Below, in pieces: positions 1 through 11,090 of a DNA stretch of 64,000 bases. The notes under the pieces are model-generated. The model searched no databases, was not told where the DNA came from, and saw nothing but the letters and a program-made list of their open reading frames with translations. The DNA comes from Amoebophrya sp. A120 (taxonomy: Eukaryota > Sar > Dinophyceae > Syndiniales > Amoebophryaceae), in contig CAJINV010000006.1 in assembly GCA_905178155.1 (NCBI GenBank), forward strand, positions 892,557 through 956,556, given 5' to 3'. Within the stretch, counting starts at the first letter, position 1. The number at the start of each line of letters is the position of its first letter. The position numbers and the translations under genes are program-made.

Positions 1-122
1 AAATCGCATTACAAATTCGGTCAGCATGAAAAATGGAATTTGTCATGCTGATTTACCTTCACAGTTAGATTTGTAATGCATAAAACGCAATGGCAATTAG
101 TACGATACTTTTGCAATGCATA
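1..122. mobile_element. introner family A, left end cut by window edge
   Basis: Family A ends are TATCCTGTGCAAAAGTATCG or TATGNANTGCAAAAG with the reverse complement at the other end, usually about 145-160 bases. Here only the right end (GATACTTTTGCAATGCATA) is visible; coding resumes with CAG CAC TGG. Confidence 0.85.
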
Positions 123-2141
123 CAGCACTGGGCGATGATGTTCAACGCGCGGACGGAGTTTTTTCATTGGATGGACCAACAGGACAAGCTGGTGAAAAAA
201 CGCAACGAAAAAACCGGGAAAAACGAAACCTGGAAAATCGACATGCAGACCCTGAAAGACGCGGTTCTGTACGGGACCAACACGAGTCAAGCAACGGATG
301 AGATGGAAATCACCGATGGCACAGAAGATGAGGAAACTTCGTTCGAAGTGGACGCGAAGAAGGTGCACAAGCGCAAGAAAACGGTGACCCACCACAAGAA
401 GAATCTCGTCGCGTTTGGAAAAAACCAGTACACCATGGCGATCAACGCTTTTGAGTTTCACGACTACAATCCGAAGGACGGGTATCTGTCAACGGACGAG
501 ATCAAACAGACGATGGAAGAATTCAAGCAGATCGAGCGGCGCGCGTTTGTATCCCATGTAAAAGCTGCTGCGTCGTAGAACAACCTGTAGTTCTTGGTAA
601 AGCCGCATGACAAATTCCATATCTCGTCACGCAGAGAAAATTTGTAATGCGATTACTACGTACTAGTTGTTTACCTATGATGCGCTTTTGCAATGTCGAT
701 AGCCTGCGTATGAGGATGACTTGGAGGAGATCATCGGGATGGATTTGCTTTCCAAAATGCCGTATCAAATGCAAACATGCCCGGGTCTGGAAGAGTGCAG
801 ATTTTTGTCATGCTGTTTCTGCATGACACAGAATGTCTGTCATGGAAGCCCTAGTAGCATCACAGATTTTTTCGAGAAGGTTCCGCATTGATGCCTGATC
901 CGCATGCCAAATCCCCCATTTTGGTGACAGGAAGCGGGCATCTTTTGCTGCCTCTGCATGACGAGAGATTTGTGTGTGTTGTGAAATGCGCATCACAAGT
1001 TCGCATCCTTCCAGACATCCAGGAATATTTGCACTGCATATCCCGCACTACCGGGACCTGAAGCTGGAGTTGCTCGGGAAGCGGAAGTGGAAGAAAAACC
1101 GGGAGGGGCAGAACAACAAACGACTGCGCAAGATCGCGAAGAAGGTCAAGCTATGCATTGCAAACATGTCTGGGTCTGGAACACAGCAAGTTGTCATGCT
1201 AAGTCTGCATCGTAGAAAAATCTGTGTTGCATGATTGCCAAAAGTTGTCCACTTTTGACCAAGTTGGAGCCGAGTTTCTCATCCAGGATAGGCGTGATAG
1301 ACATTTCGCAGGGTCTGTCATGCTTGTTCTTGCATTCCAGACCTCATGGGCCATGGAAAATCTGCATGACAAGTCCTGCCATGTTCCAGACCCAGAAATT
1401 TTTGTAGTGGATACAGGCAGCGCCTGCGCAAGGCGGTTTACGAGGACCCGCAGCTGATGGAGGGGCACGTGGTATCCCGTGTAAAAACGTCCCCACCTCC
1501 CCATAGTTGTCATGCAATTCTGCATGCCAAAAAAGTTTCTCATGCGGAGCCCTATGAGAAGCATTCTCTATTCGTGTTTTGGAATTTGTGATGCAAGAAT
1601 CAGCATGCTGCGCTAGATCTGTCATGCTTCTGAACTAGCTCAACAGGATTACACTACGAGAACAAGCTTGTCATGCCAAACAGCCAAGGCTGGTTGATTT
1701 GTCTAGCAAATTTCCCAGTGAGCCTCTGGTGTAGGGACGTTTTTAATCAGGATACGTGGCACATGTGGACCTGATCGACATCCGTACCGCAATCAGCCGC
1801 CGCAACTACCCGGGAATTTGGGTCTACCCGCGAGTATGGCGATGGAGAGAATCTTCGTTTTTGATGAGACCACACAGGAGTAGCTGCGTGAAGAGCATTT
1901 TATTTTTGGGAGAGCTTGGGCTTGTCAAGATTCTAGGTGGCCTCTGCATGATGTTGACAAGTTCTGAGCTGGTCTGTGCGTGTTGACAAGTTCTGAGCTG
2001 GATTCTGGGCACGACTACTTCTGTAAATATAATTTCTCATACGAAGTTCTTTCTCTTGCATAGCAGTTTCCCAAGGACCACTACCATGCCGACCACTACA
2101 AGGGCCACAACGCTGGGCACGATGCGAATGACGAGCTGTAA
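1..2141 (+). CDS. 5'-truncated hypothetical protein with degenerate EF-hand-like segment
   Basis: I do not recognise this protein. The window opens inside an introner; coding starts at 123 (QHWAMMFNART) and runs through exons at 123-549, 707-762, 1046-1151, 1419-1472, 1760-1833 and 2064-2141 (TAA at 2139). Four introners and one GT-AG intron are removed. The segment FHDYNPKDGYLSTDEI resembles an EF-hand loop with glycine, leucine and glutamate at loop positions 6, 8 and 12, but position 1 is not aspartate, so calcium binding is doubtful. A strongly basic stretch (KRKWKKNREGQ) follows. The C-terminus is His/Asp-rich and ends ANDEL, which resembles a KDEL-type ER-retrieval signal; with no N-terminus visible I cannot say whether the protein enters the ER. 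Every exon join keeps the frame, which is the main support for the model. Confidence 0.7.
550..701. mobile_element. introner family A, diverged
   Basis: Starts TATCCCATGTAAAAG and ends CTTTTGCAATGTCGATA. Flanks GTTTG/GCCTG match at 3 of 5. Removal joins RRAF to AYEDD. Confidence 0.75.
763..1040. mobile_element. introner family B
   Basis: Family B ends are TATCAAATGCAAAAATGTCT followed by GGGTCTGG, and the reverse complement; length is usually 255-300. Flanks TGCCG/TCCCG (4 of 5). Joins SKMP to HYRD. Confidence 0.88.
1152..1413. mobile_element. introner family B
   Basis: TATGCATTGCAAACATGTC to CAGAAATTTTTGTAGTGGATA. Flanks CAAGC/CAGGC (4 of 5). Joins KKVK to QRLRK. Confidence 0.88.
1473..1754. 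mobile_element. introner family G
   Basis: Family G ends are TATCCTGTGTAAAAACGTCC followed by CCACCCC, and the reverse complement; about 280-305 bases. Perfect TSD CGTGG. Joins GHV to AHVDL. Confidence 0.93.
1834..2063 (+). other. canonical GT-AG intron
   Basis: CGA|GTATGG ... GCATAG|CAG joins WVYPR to QFPKDHYH in phase 0. No terminal inverted repeat and no flanking direct repeat, unlike the introners. Acceptor could also be 3 bases later. Confidence 0.65.
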
Positions 2142-3181
2142 GCAAAGGAGGGGAGTCAGTACATGGGCGTACTAGTGGGTGGTATGGTGATGCATCACAA
2201 GAAAATCGATCTGTATCTGCAATCACGCAGGTTTTCGCTCTGCAAATTTTTCGAAGTTAGTGTTTTTTTTTTTGAAGACATTGAATGCCGCATGTTGATC
2301 CTTCGGGTTTCAGATTGTCATGATGCGTGTAAAGCTAAGCTTAAACAATTAATGTCCAAGGCTTAGCGAAGAACGATGGAAGCTCCAGCAGAATATCATG
2401 GTTGTATACCCTGGTAGATTTCGAAGAAACGAGGAAGAAGAGAAAGATTCAGTTTACGACGTTCACATCGATTTGATTTTTGCAACTTTTTTTCAATTAC
2501 TGTCTCGTGCCCGTTGTATTTTTTGCGTTCATGTTTGTACTGAAGTAGCTTGTTTAACAAAAAAAATACCCCGATGTAGATCACATTACTTACGTTACTT
2601 ACTCTCTGGATCGAGTGAGTTGCCCCTTTTCGTCAAAAACCTCCGAGGTGTTTGAATGTCAAAGACTTCTCAAAAAATTTCAAAAACTGTCAAAGCTCAC
2701 AGCCAAAAAAATAAATCGAATTGTTGTGAAGAAAAGGACGAGCAGTTTTTGCTCTCAGCCTTCTATCTCATGGTGTAAAAAGTAGTTGGTTCATCGCGAG
2801 CACGCAGTAGCATATCTTTCGACATCCAACGAGAGAGCGAAGAACCGCTAGTGAGATAACTGGTTTTGCAAAAACAATGACAAACTGCATGTTGATGCAC
2901 CATGATTCTGCGTGCAAGGATTCAGTTGCATCCATGAGATTATTCACCGAGTGAGTGAAAAAACTACCACTTGTTCTATGATTTTCTTCTATCGGTGTTG
3001 TTCTACTTGGGTGCATTAATCATGTTGCTGCATTCAGATACACCCAGCACTAGCTCGGGCCACGAAGTAGATCTTCATTCCGCATGGCACATGATGTCCT
3101 CGACCACTGCCTCCAGCAGAGCTAGGTCGTCCTCTTCCACCCCTTCAATTTTTGACTTCGAGGACCACTTCGGCCACCGTG
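2142..3181. other. intergenic, gene 1 to gene 2
   Basis: AT-leaning sequence without introner ends, RNA gene or convincing frame. The last 160 bases may code in another frame from ATG 3023 (see the next gene). Confidence 0.5.
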
Positions 3182-5072
3182 ATGACAGCTCTTCGCTCTA
3201 CTATTCCCGAAGCAGCCCGCGATCATCTTCCCTGGCAGCGATTGCGTCTTGCAAGAATTTTCCTCATGCCGCTGGATCTATTTCCGTCGACGATCATTTC
3301 CACAGTGGCCGTAGCGGGCGCGGGACACCAAATGGAACAAAAAACGACGGTCGTGATACAACAAGACGAACAGCAACAGATGCTACAGCACGAGAAGGAC
3401 GAGCGAAGAAAAACACAGCAGAAGGACGAGGAGCGAAGACCGACAAACGAAGTCGAGCAGCCGCAGCCGGAGGTTTCATTTACCATGCGAAGGGAGGTGG
3501 GGCCGCGAGAAGTGGTCGAACGGGTCGTGAAGGACAGGCAACGAAGTGGACGAGAAGGTTCCGAACTACCACCTAGAGAAAAAACGCCAGCCCCACCAGT
3601 TCGTGCAGAAGTTCACGCAGCTAGCATCTCCTCGGCCTCCGCGGTTGAACAAATAGGAAGTCAAAGTTCATCTTCACAGAGAAGGAACAGTCACAACGGC
3701 GGTCGTGAAGATAAATATTCGAGGACATCAACAGGCGCAGGTGTTAAAACAAATAGAGAGGAGCCGACGTCGTGGTCTCTCATGGACAGGTCAGAAAAAC
3801 TACAAATACAAAATGAAACAAACGAAACTTCTCCGGCCCCTGCAGCCGCCGCGGCCACTACTGCTGAAGAGGACAAGGAACAAACCATCATGACGCAACT
3901 CGTTCCCGCTTTATGCATTTTTGCAAAAGTATCGTACTACGTATAAATCGCATAACAAATCATGATTTTAGTTTCTTCAAGAAGAAAATTGAAATTTGTA
4001 ATGCAGAATCAGGAAAAAAAGTAGGATCTGTGATGCACGACTGCGATTGGTACGGGGACGATAAACTTTTGCACAGCATACGCTTCTTTCTACAACGACA
4101 AGCTCTCCCGGGACGAAAAAATCATCCGACTGCTCGCGGTCCTCGGGCTTATCCAGTGCAAAAGTATCGCACTACTCGTGGTAATCGCTGTTATGCATGA
4201 CAAATCTCCTTACTAAGGTATAACAGCACTACAAATTTCATTTGTCATGCTGGGGTAATTTGTATGTAATGCAATGAATTACGACTAGTACTAGTACGAT
4301 GCTTTTGCAATGCATAGGGGTGGTTTTAGGGGGATTTGCGCTGGTGATTTATTTCTACGGGTTCGCACAATTGCTCGACTGGTTGGCGTGTTATCGCAAG
4401 AAAAAACTGTTTCATTGTGAACTTGCGATGCATGAAATGGAACACAGAACTATTTGTCTTGCTACACCTCCGACGCATTGGATTTTTAAGCGTGGTTTCC
4501 GTTGGGAAGCGCGCATGGCAAGTTTTCTGTGTCATACGTAGCAAACTTGTGATGCGGATCTTGCAAAACCATCTCAGTGAATGTGAAACAGTTTTTTCCT
4601 GTGATACGTCTGGGTGTTTGTTCAGTAAGAACAAGGACGAGAAAACCCTGTTGGAGCAAATGGCGCAGGAGAAAGTGATATCGAATATAAAAGTGTCTGG
4701 GTCTGGAAGAGTGCAGATTTTTGTCATGCTGTTTTTGCATGACACAAAATGTCTGCCATGGAAGCCCTAGCATCACAGATTTCGAGAAGTTTCCGCATTG
4801 CTTAATCCGCATGACAAATCCCCCATTTTGGTGACAGGAAATGGGCACCTTTTGCTGCCTATGCATGAGAGATTTGTCTGTGTTGTGAAATGCGCATCAC
4901 AAGTTCGCATCCTTCCAGACCCAGACATTTTTGCAATCCATAAGTGAAGTACGGCAGCACGGAGCATTTGCAAGCGGCGGAAAAAATTGTGAAGAAGCGG
5001 AAACAGGCGAAACACGATACGGTGCGAGCGGTGGATAGGCGCGGGGAAGTGGATTTGGGAGGAATGTATTGA
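3182..5072 (+). CDS. hypothetical protein with one predicted membrane segment
   Basis: Unrecognised. The first exon is low-complexity and charged (Q, E, K, R and Ser rich). After introners at 3912 and 4150 comes SFYNDKLSRDEKIIRLL, then a hydrophobic stretch (VLGGFALVIYFYGFAQLL) that should span a membrane once. It is followed by a Cys pair (LACGC) that might be lipid-modified, an acidic-basic segment (KNKDEKTLLEQMAQEKV) and a Lys-rich tail ending GGMY at the TGA (5070). Four introners are removed in frame (3912, 4150, 4392, 4679). The start is uncertain: ATG 3182 is the first in frame, while another frame opens at ATG 3023 (MLLHSDTPSTSSG) and could be joined by an intron I do not see. The 3' half is secure; the N-terminus is not. 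Confidence 0.6.
3912..4080. mobile_element. introner family A
   Basis: TATGCATTTTTGCAAAAGTA to CTTTTGCACAGCATA, with perfect TSD CGCTT. Joins QLVPA to SFYND. Confidence 0.92.
4150..4316. mobile_element. introner family A
   Basis: TATCCAGTGCAAAAGTATCG to GATGCTTTTGCAATGCATA. Flanks GGGCT/GGGGT (4 of 5). Removal creates the uninterrupted hydrophobic segment of the host protein. Confidence 0.88.
4392..4606. mobile_element. introner family C
   Basis: Family C ends are TATCGCAAGAAAAAACTGTT and TCAC, with AACAGTTTTTTCNNGCGATA at the right; about 208-255 bases. Flanks CGTGT/CGTCT (4 of 5). Joins WLAC to GCLF. Confidence 0.9.
4679..4942. mobile_element. introner family B
   Basis: TATCGAATATAAAAGTGTCT to ATTTTTGCAATCCATA. 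Perfect TSD AGTGA. Joins AQEKV to KYGST. Confidence 0.93.
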
Positions 5073-7199
5073 GGTTGTGTGGTGGTGGTGGTGGTGCTAG
5101 TAGTGAGGTGAGTATGAAAGCGATCCACACGTTGCTTTTATTGACATCTCTACTTACACAACAAGTAACATGATACTGATTGTTGATAGCTCACTCTCGT
5201 CGTACGTACTTACTTCCAGCCACTCCTTCCCTGGGAAGAGGTAGAGTTCAAGTTTACCTTTGATACCATCGTACTGAGAAAGATGAAGGCCGCTCTGGGA
5301 AATGAAAAATGAAGGAAAGACAAGAGTATTATATTGCACCGAGAACAAGAAGAACAAGAGAAAGATGCTGCTGCATGCGGCTCATGATCACAAGAAGCTC
5401 AGTTTGGGGCTCCAACAAAAAAAAACACGTATATAATGCGGTTGCAGCATTTTTTTTGGTGTTCCGCTAGAAGATCGATGTTCAGCAGACCGGTGAAAGA
5501 GCATGCAGATGTCTGAAACTACTGGCCCACGACTAGAGCAGCAGAGAACAGCGCAAAAAATCACGCCGGTGGTGGGGGGCCGGCAGGCGGGGGCGTTTAG
5601 CAGTAAGGCAGCCGCTGCGGGCGCCCGCCCCGCCCGAGCGTGGCGCGGCCCGTGTGCCGCTAACCCGCCGCGACGAGGCCCGTGGCCCGCTCTCGTGGAA
5701 GCGCCGCAAACCAGCGCGCACAGCGCGCTGCGGTAAATCAATGGGGCGACGGCATTGCCGGGGCTTTTGCGTGTGTATGTGTATGGGCGTGGTGGTTATA
5801 GTGCGCAGCCGCCTTCAGGGCATCCTGGGTCGAGAAATACGAGCCGGAAAAAATCTTGCCCGAGGAAATTCGCAGAGTGAAAAAGCATGGAAAGGAGGCC
5901 CATTGCCTGCGTTGGTCTTCCAGCAAGCTAGCGGGCGGGGCATTTCGAGAAGCCGCGCCCGCGTTGCCCTCAGGGAATCCGCTCTGGGGAGGCGCGCACG
6001 GGAGGCAGCCACGGCAGGCGCCGGGTTGGGAGGCAGGTGGAGACTAGAAGGGCCCCCGGCGCAACTTTGCGCGTTTGCCCGGGCGAAAGCATACGATGGA
6101 GGGTTGAGCCCGCCTTGGCCTTCACCGCCGGCCCGGCCGCCCCTGCCTGCGCGCCTGTTGTTGGCGCAGCGCCCGCGCGCACCTGGCCCTCGGGGCGCGC
6201 TCGGGCCCCTTTGCGGAACCGCGCGGGCCTCCGCGCCCGCCGTCGATCGATGATCGACCGAAGAGTGTAGCAGCGACGCAACCGAAGGAACAGAACCAGA
6301 AGAGTCTTCGAGGATCAATCCAGGGAGCGCCGTTCGCTACAGCAAGCATATGGGTTGCGCAGCCGCCGACTCTGCTCCAGCTTGCAGAGAGAGCTGCCGC
6401 GCCCATCTATCTCACTCTGGGTCTATCAGTCTACCTTGGCAGAGGCTCGCCGGCTCGTCTTTCGACCCGCCTCCCTGCGCCCGCTCGCGCTTCCCTCCTG
6501 GAAGTGTTCACCGCGGCGCCCGTCTGGGCCGGCCGGCCCCCGCCCTATCTTTCGAACCCGCCCGGCCTGGCGTGGCCCGTCGCTTAGAAAGATTGCGGCC
6601 GGCCATTGTTCGTTGCTTGGCCTGGTGGGGCCCGGCCGGGCCCCAAAGAAATTTTCTGGCGTCCGTGCCGCGCCCGCCGCGAAGGGCGGTCGTGTTGGTA
6701 TTCAATCGCCCGGGCCCGTTCAAAGTGCGTGAGCGTGCCGCACGGGGGGACAAGGTGGTGTTCCTTCGTCCGCAGTAAACGGGCGGCCAGCGCGCCATGG
6801 CCCACCGGCGCAGCTGCGGTCACTTGTAAGTACGATGGTAAGTAGTAGCTTTCGCATCGACAGCTGGCGGCATCATTGGTTCGCCAGGTGTTCTTCTTCA
6901 CTCACACCTACACTGCCCTTGGCCCACTTCTTGGTGTTCTTTCTGTAAAGCAGGTGCTGCCGCCCTGGCGAGCGAGAAGCATAGCAAGCACACACCGAAA
7001 GCACACGAGCGAAGGAGGGCGGGGAGTTAAACACGTGTATGTGAAGCACTTCAAGAAGAAGTGCCTGAGCCAGACCTCTGCGACAAAACAAGCGTATCGG
7101 GAGCGAATTTCTTGCATTTTTTCCGCCTGTACTACTTCCTGTCTACCATTAGAGAATAGTTTTGCTAGTGCATTATGTTTTGAATTTGATGATACGTGG
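5073..7199. other. intergenic with GC-rich island (about 5560-6780)
   Basis: A short GGTGGT tract near 5081 is followed by ordinary sequence and then about 1.2 kb of strongly GC-rich sequence (GGCCCGGCCGGG-like runs). Open frames exist on both strands as expected from GC content. One stretch (KYEPEKILPEEIRRVKKHGK, near 5838-5898) is protein-like and might be an isolated exon, but no gene model could be built. Confidence 0.55.
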
Positions 7200-10100
7200 A
7201 TGATGAAAATGAGGCGTTTCTCGTATTGCTCCAGCACGCTGAAGTTTTTCTCGCTCCTCCAAGCGGGCACCGAGAACTCGTACGCGGTGAAGGTGCTGAC
7301 GGGGAAAACAAAAACAAAAAAAGCAGACACGCTCAACCAGTGCAAGTGCGTGAACCAAAACGGCGCCACCAAGACCGAGCTCGGGTTGGCGAACCAGCAG
7401 TGGCTGACGCCGCAACAGGACGACACCGAATACGTACCAAATGCAAATGTGTCTGGGTCGAGAAATATAACAGTGCACAACTCCCCCTCCCCCTCAAAAT
7501 ATTACTATTTCGTAATATATCAATTTTTTTTTGGTCACCAAATAATGCGTTTTTATGTCGCCAAATGATGCGCCTTCGTGTCATCAAATCGCGCCCATTT
7601 CGACTCCAAGCTCGCAGCGATTATGTTGCATTTTGTGGCAGCAAACGCGTCGCAAAAGCGCGCGCTTCCGGAGCGTCTTCGTGCCTTTGATCGGTCGAGT
7701 CGAGGCCTGTGATCTCCGCACATCTGGCGCAGAAATCGGGGCCAGATGACTGCGTCACGAATGAACAAGGAAACGGCAGCAACCAAAAGAGAAGGGCGGG
7801 CGTTCTTCTGCGTGTAACTTGATAAGTTGCCAAACTTCTGGCAAATGCTCGCCAAATCATGAGGTTTTGCGTCGTCAAATCAACGACTTTTTAGCGACCT
7901 CGCAAATGAGCGAGAAAAATATTACATTTTGAAGGCTAATCGCGATGCTATGGGCTCACTCCCCCTCATGAGGGAAAATGGACACCTTTGGTGAGGGGGA
8001 GTGGGCCCATAGCATCGCGATTAGCGAAACTTGCAGCGCTTCGGGCCCGGAAAATCGTCCCCATAGCATGCAGTCTAGCTCCTAGAAAAAAATTAAAAAA
8101 GTGCTCACCTTTTCAATCAAATCATCCACTTTTTGTGCTCCAAATCAGCGAATTTTTGAGCTCGAAGTGTGCGGGCCGCAAAAAAGCGCCAAAAAATATT
8201 ACATTTTGATGGCTAATCACGATGCTATGGGCTCACTCCCCCTCATGAGGGGGAGTGGGCAGCTTTGGTGAGGGGGAGTGAGCCTATGGCGTCGTGCTTA
8301 GCTTTCACAACATGACAAGAGACTGCAAACCTTTGCGACGCTTTTGGTCGCACAAAAAGCAGCACAAACGTTGCGCATTTGGAATCGAAATGTGCGCAAA
8401 TTGATGACATAAAGACGCATTATTTGGTGACATAAAAACGCACTATTTGGTAACCAAATAAATATTGCAAAACTATTACTTTGAGGGGGAGGGGGAGTTG
8501 TGCACTGCTATAAGAAACTTGTATTGCTGACACTTGCACTTTTACAGACTAGCAGCTGTATGTAGTGCATAACTACAGCATCAGAAGCATGGCAAGGGTT
8601 CTTGTTGCTGATTCATTCGTCAAATAACGCATGACAAACTGCCGTTCAGCACGAAGAAAAAAACTTTCCAATCGTATATAAATTCATGCATTACAGATCC
8701 AGACCCAAACATGTTTGCAATTCATAATGCGGGAAGGTGTACAAAAGGAAGTACGGCGGCGTGGCCGACTACGGTGAGTTATGCAGTGCAAAGATGTTTG
8801 GGTCTGGAATGTTAATGTCATACTAAAATAAAACATGAAATAAAAACAATCCAACTGCGACTGAATTCTATGCTGCCACGCATGAGAAGTTTTGAAATAG
8901 TCGGGGAAAAATCATTATGCCTAAACCCGCATGGGAAGCCGAAATCGCGTTTGTGCATGACAGCGAGGCGGTTCTCCTGATTTAGTTGCGCAATATGCAT
9001 GACAGAGTTCAGCAGTATGCGAGACCAGCATCACAATCTACTTCGAGAGGACCCAAACATTTATTTGCATTGGATATGAGTTCTGCGCGGCGTGGGAGGA
9101 CACGGAAACTGAAGTGAAAGGGGCGACTATCCAAGAAAAAACGTTGTTAGTGTAAATTTGTGATGCGCAACATGCAAGCGGATGGCGTCTGTCATGCTTG
9201 GCATGTATTGTAGGGTCCATTAAAGTGCGTTTTCACGTACTATCTGCGCATGACAGGTCTTTGCTGTCATGCCAGACAGATTTGTAATGCTGTCCTTCAA
9301 AAAACGTATACACCTGCAATGTTTTTTTCCTGTGATAGCGACAACCGCGAAGGGGGCCTTCGGCGTGTACTCACCGTGTATGGTCGCCAATGCAACGGTA
9401 TGCACTGCAGATCTGTCTGGGTCTGGAGAATAAATCCCAGGTTTGGCATGCTCTGCTAGCATGACTGTCAAGTCTGTCATGCAAGGTACCCAAACGTCGC
9501 GCCACATTTTTCTGCCATGCAAAAACCCCGCTTCTCATCCAGAATTATAGACAACACCTTGAAGATGAACTCAAAAACCTGTCATGCGGGATCGTCATTC
9601 TTGGCGTTCTCTTGATTCGCCAACCACCATCACAAGTTCTTTCCAGAGCCAGATCGGGGACACTTGCAATGCATAAACGGCAATGGACGACCGGCCCAAG
9701 TGGTGCTCAAAACCATGGTGCTATGTGAAAATCGACGACGATACGGTAATATGCATTGCAAATATAATCGATCTGGGCATGGAAGAATGGATGCGAGCTT
9801 TGTCAGGCTAGTCTGGCATGACACTGAGCATGAGCTGTGTATTGCGTGGTCAGCAAGAGCTCCTCTCGTCTCTCATGCAAAAACTACGGTCTTTGTCATG
9901 CGGAATACGCAACACGGAGGGGAGCCACGGAAAAATCTGTCATCATGCTGGGCTGATGTGCATTACAGTGTGCTTTCTATTCACTCCCATGCATCACAAG
10001 CTTGCAGACCCACACACATTTGCAATGCATAGACATCGCCGGCCGTCCAAACGGCGAACGGAAAAGTCGCGGTGTATGGGACTCTCAAACGACGTTGCAT

Positions 10101-11090
10101 TTATCGCTGTTGCATGATTTGTGATGCAGAACTGCTGCCACCATTGATTCACTTTCACATGATCAATAACTAGTTCGGATGTTGACAGATTTTCAAAGAG
10201 CTAAAATAGTATGGAAATTCGTACCAAATCTGTAATGCAAGACGTGCAACAGTCATCAAGTTCCCCTCTATCTTTTGCTAATCATGCGTCGCAGAACGAG
10301 AATGATCATGCAGTGATAGCTATCCTGAGTAAAAACGTCCCCACACCATAGTTGTCATGCCAATCTACATGCCAAAAAAATATATCATGCGGAGCCCCAT
10401 AAGAAGCATTTTCTAGTCGTGTTTTGGAATTTGTGATGCTATAATCAGCATGATGTGGTAGATCTGTGATGCTGCTGAACTACCTAAATAGGATCACAAT
10501 ACGAAGCCAACTTTGTCATGCGAAACAACCAAAGCTGGCTGATTTGTCTAGCACATTCCCCATGTAGTTCACTCTGGTGTGGGGACGTTTTTACATAGGA
10601 TAATAGCGATCAATGTAACGTTTGAGACTGCCATACGGTGAATTCGCTCGACTCCATATTGTGAGGAAAAATCCCCCCTCCCCATACCAAACCGGGACAC
10701 TTCTGAAAATTTGTGATGCAGATTTGAGACCACAAATCGTCGCTGTATTGCATGAAGGCAAGTCTACAGGCTCCGCCACATTCTACAGGCGGTTTGTCAT
10801 GCTGTTGCTCCTACTGCGTAGACTTTTGCCATGCTAAGCGCCTAGGCCAAAACTTGTCTACTCAGGCCTGATATGGGCCTGCAGTCCTCGCCAGCAAGAC
10901 AAATCTGATTTGTGACCTCAAATACAGCATCACAAGTTTCGTTTTCGATATGGGGAGAGGGGATTTTTCCTTTCGATACTCCAACGCGGGGGGAGCGCCC
11001 GACGGGCCGGGCTGCACTGGGCTGAGCGATGTGACGAAATCGAAGATGCAAGATCAGTACATCTGGTACTCGTATCAGATTTGCGAGTAG
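7200..11090 (+). CDS. secreted cysteine-rich protein with WC-WCYV module (paralogue 1)
   Basis: Spliced product of about 205 residues. It starts at MMKMRRFSYCSSTLKFF, a weak signal-peptide-like N-terminus. It continues with a Lys-rich KVLTGKTKTKKADT segment, the QQDDTEYGKVY...YGE-FCA motif, a cysteine-rich PKWCSKPWCYV motif, then DGPGCTGLSDVTKS and a terminal IWYSYQICE before TAG (11088). All these blocks recur in the downstream gene 11954-19958, so the pair is a tandem duplication; this copy lacks the PAN-like half. Seven introners interrupt it directly and two more are nested inside those. The joins were checked against the uninterrupted homologous stretches of the paralogue. An extracellular or surface role is inferred from the leader and cysteine pattern; the ligand is unknown. 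ATG 7200 is chosen because it precedes the leader; the frame stays open further upstream. Confidence 0.85.
7435..8726. mobile_element. introner family B, interrupted by a family D element
   Basis: Outer element TACCAAATGCAAATGTGTCT to CATGTTTGCAATTCATA, flanks ATACG/ATGCG (4 of 5). Its interior aligns with the family B copy at 17885 once 7466-8512 and one AGAAA are removed. Joins DDTEY to GKVYK, uninterrupted in the paralogue at 16900. Confidence 0.93.
7466..8512. mobile_element. long family D element nested inside a family B introner
   Basis: Family D ends are TATNANNNTGCACAACTCCC and the reverse complement. This 1047-base copy has perfect TSD AGAAA within the host introner, and internal inverted repeats around CTATGGGCTCACTCCCCCTC (near 7951-8020 and 8224-8290). 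No protein-coding frame is seen. Confidence 0.93.
8780..9076. mobile_element. introner family B
   Basis: TATGCAGTGCAAAGATGTTT to CATTTATTTGCATTGGATA. Perfect TSD TGAGT. Joins ADYGE to FCAAW; the paralogue has YGEYCAYW without a break. Confidence 0.93.
9128..9337. mobile_element. introner family E
   Basis: Family E ends are TATCCAAGAAAAAACGTTGT and TTTTTTTCCTGTGATA, 210-236 bases. Perfect TSD GCGAC. Joins VKGA to TTAKG. Confidence 0.92.
9399..9675. mobile_element. introner family B
   Basis: TATGCACTGCAGATCTGTCT to GGGGACACTTGCAATGCATA. Perfect TSD AACGG. Joins VANAT to AMDDR. Confidence 0.93.
9750..10031. mobile_element. introner family B
   Basis: TATGCATTGCAAATATAATC to CACATTTGCAATGCATA. 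Flanks GGTAA/GACAT agree poorly, but removal keeps the frame (IDDDTV to TPAVQ). Confidence 0.8.
10075..10635. mobile_element. introner family F, interrupted by a family G element
   Basis: Family F ends are TATGGGNTTCTCAAACGTTA and TAACGTTTGAGANNNCCATA, normally 239-253 bases. Perfect outer TSD CGGTG. The inner G element splits the right arm; without it the arm reads continuously into ATGTAACGTTTGAGA. Joins GKVAV to NSLDS. Confidence 0.92.
10321..10602. mobile_element. family G introner nested in a family F introner
   Basis: TATCCTGAGTAAAAACGTCC to GGACGTTTTTACATAGGATA. Perfect TSD ATAGC lying inside the family F element. Confidence 0.93.
10657..10978. mobile_element. introner family I
   Basis: Family I ends are TATCAAAATGAAAAATCCCC and CCTCCCC, with the reverse complement; 312-326 bases. 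Perfect TSD CTCCA. Joins SLDS to NAGGAP; the paralogue has PLDSNAPG unbroken. Confidence 0.93.

Noticed and set aside
763-1040. Group II or group I self-splicing introns
   Set aside because: Elements are too short, lack catalytic-core motifs, and have direct-repeat flanks typical of DNA transposition rather than retrohoming.
7466-8512. Possible transposase or regulatory RNA in the long family D element
   Set aside because: No frame longer than about 70 codons with sensible composition. The internal palindromes look like repeat decay or expansion rather than a gene.
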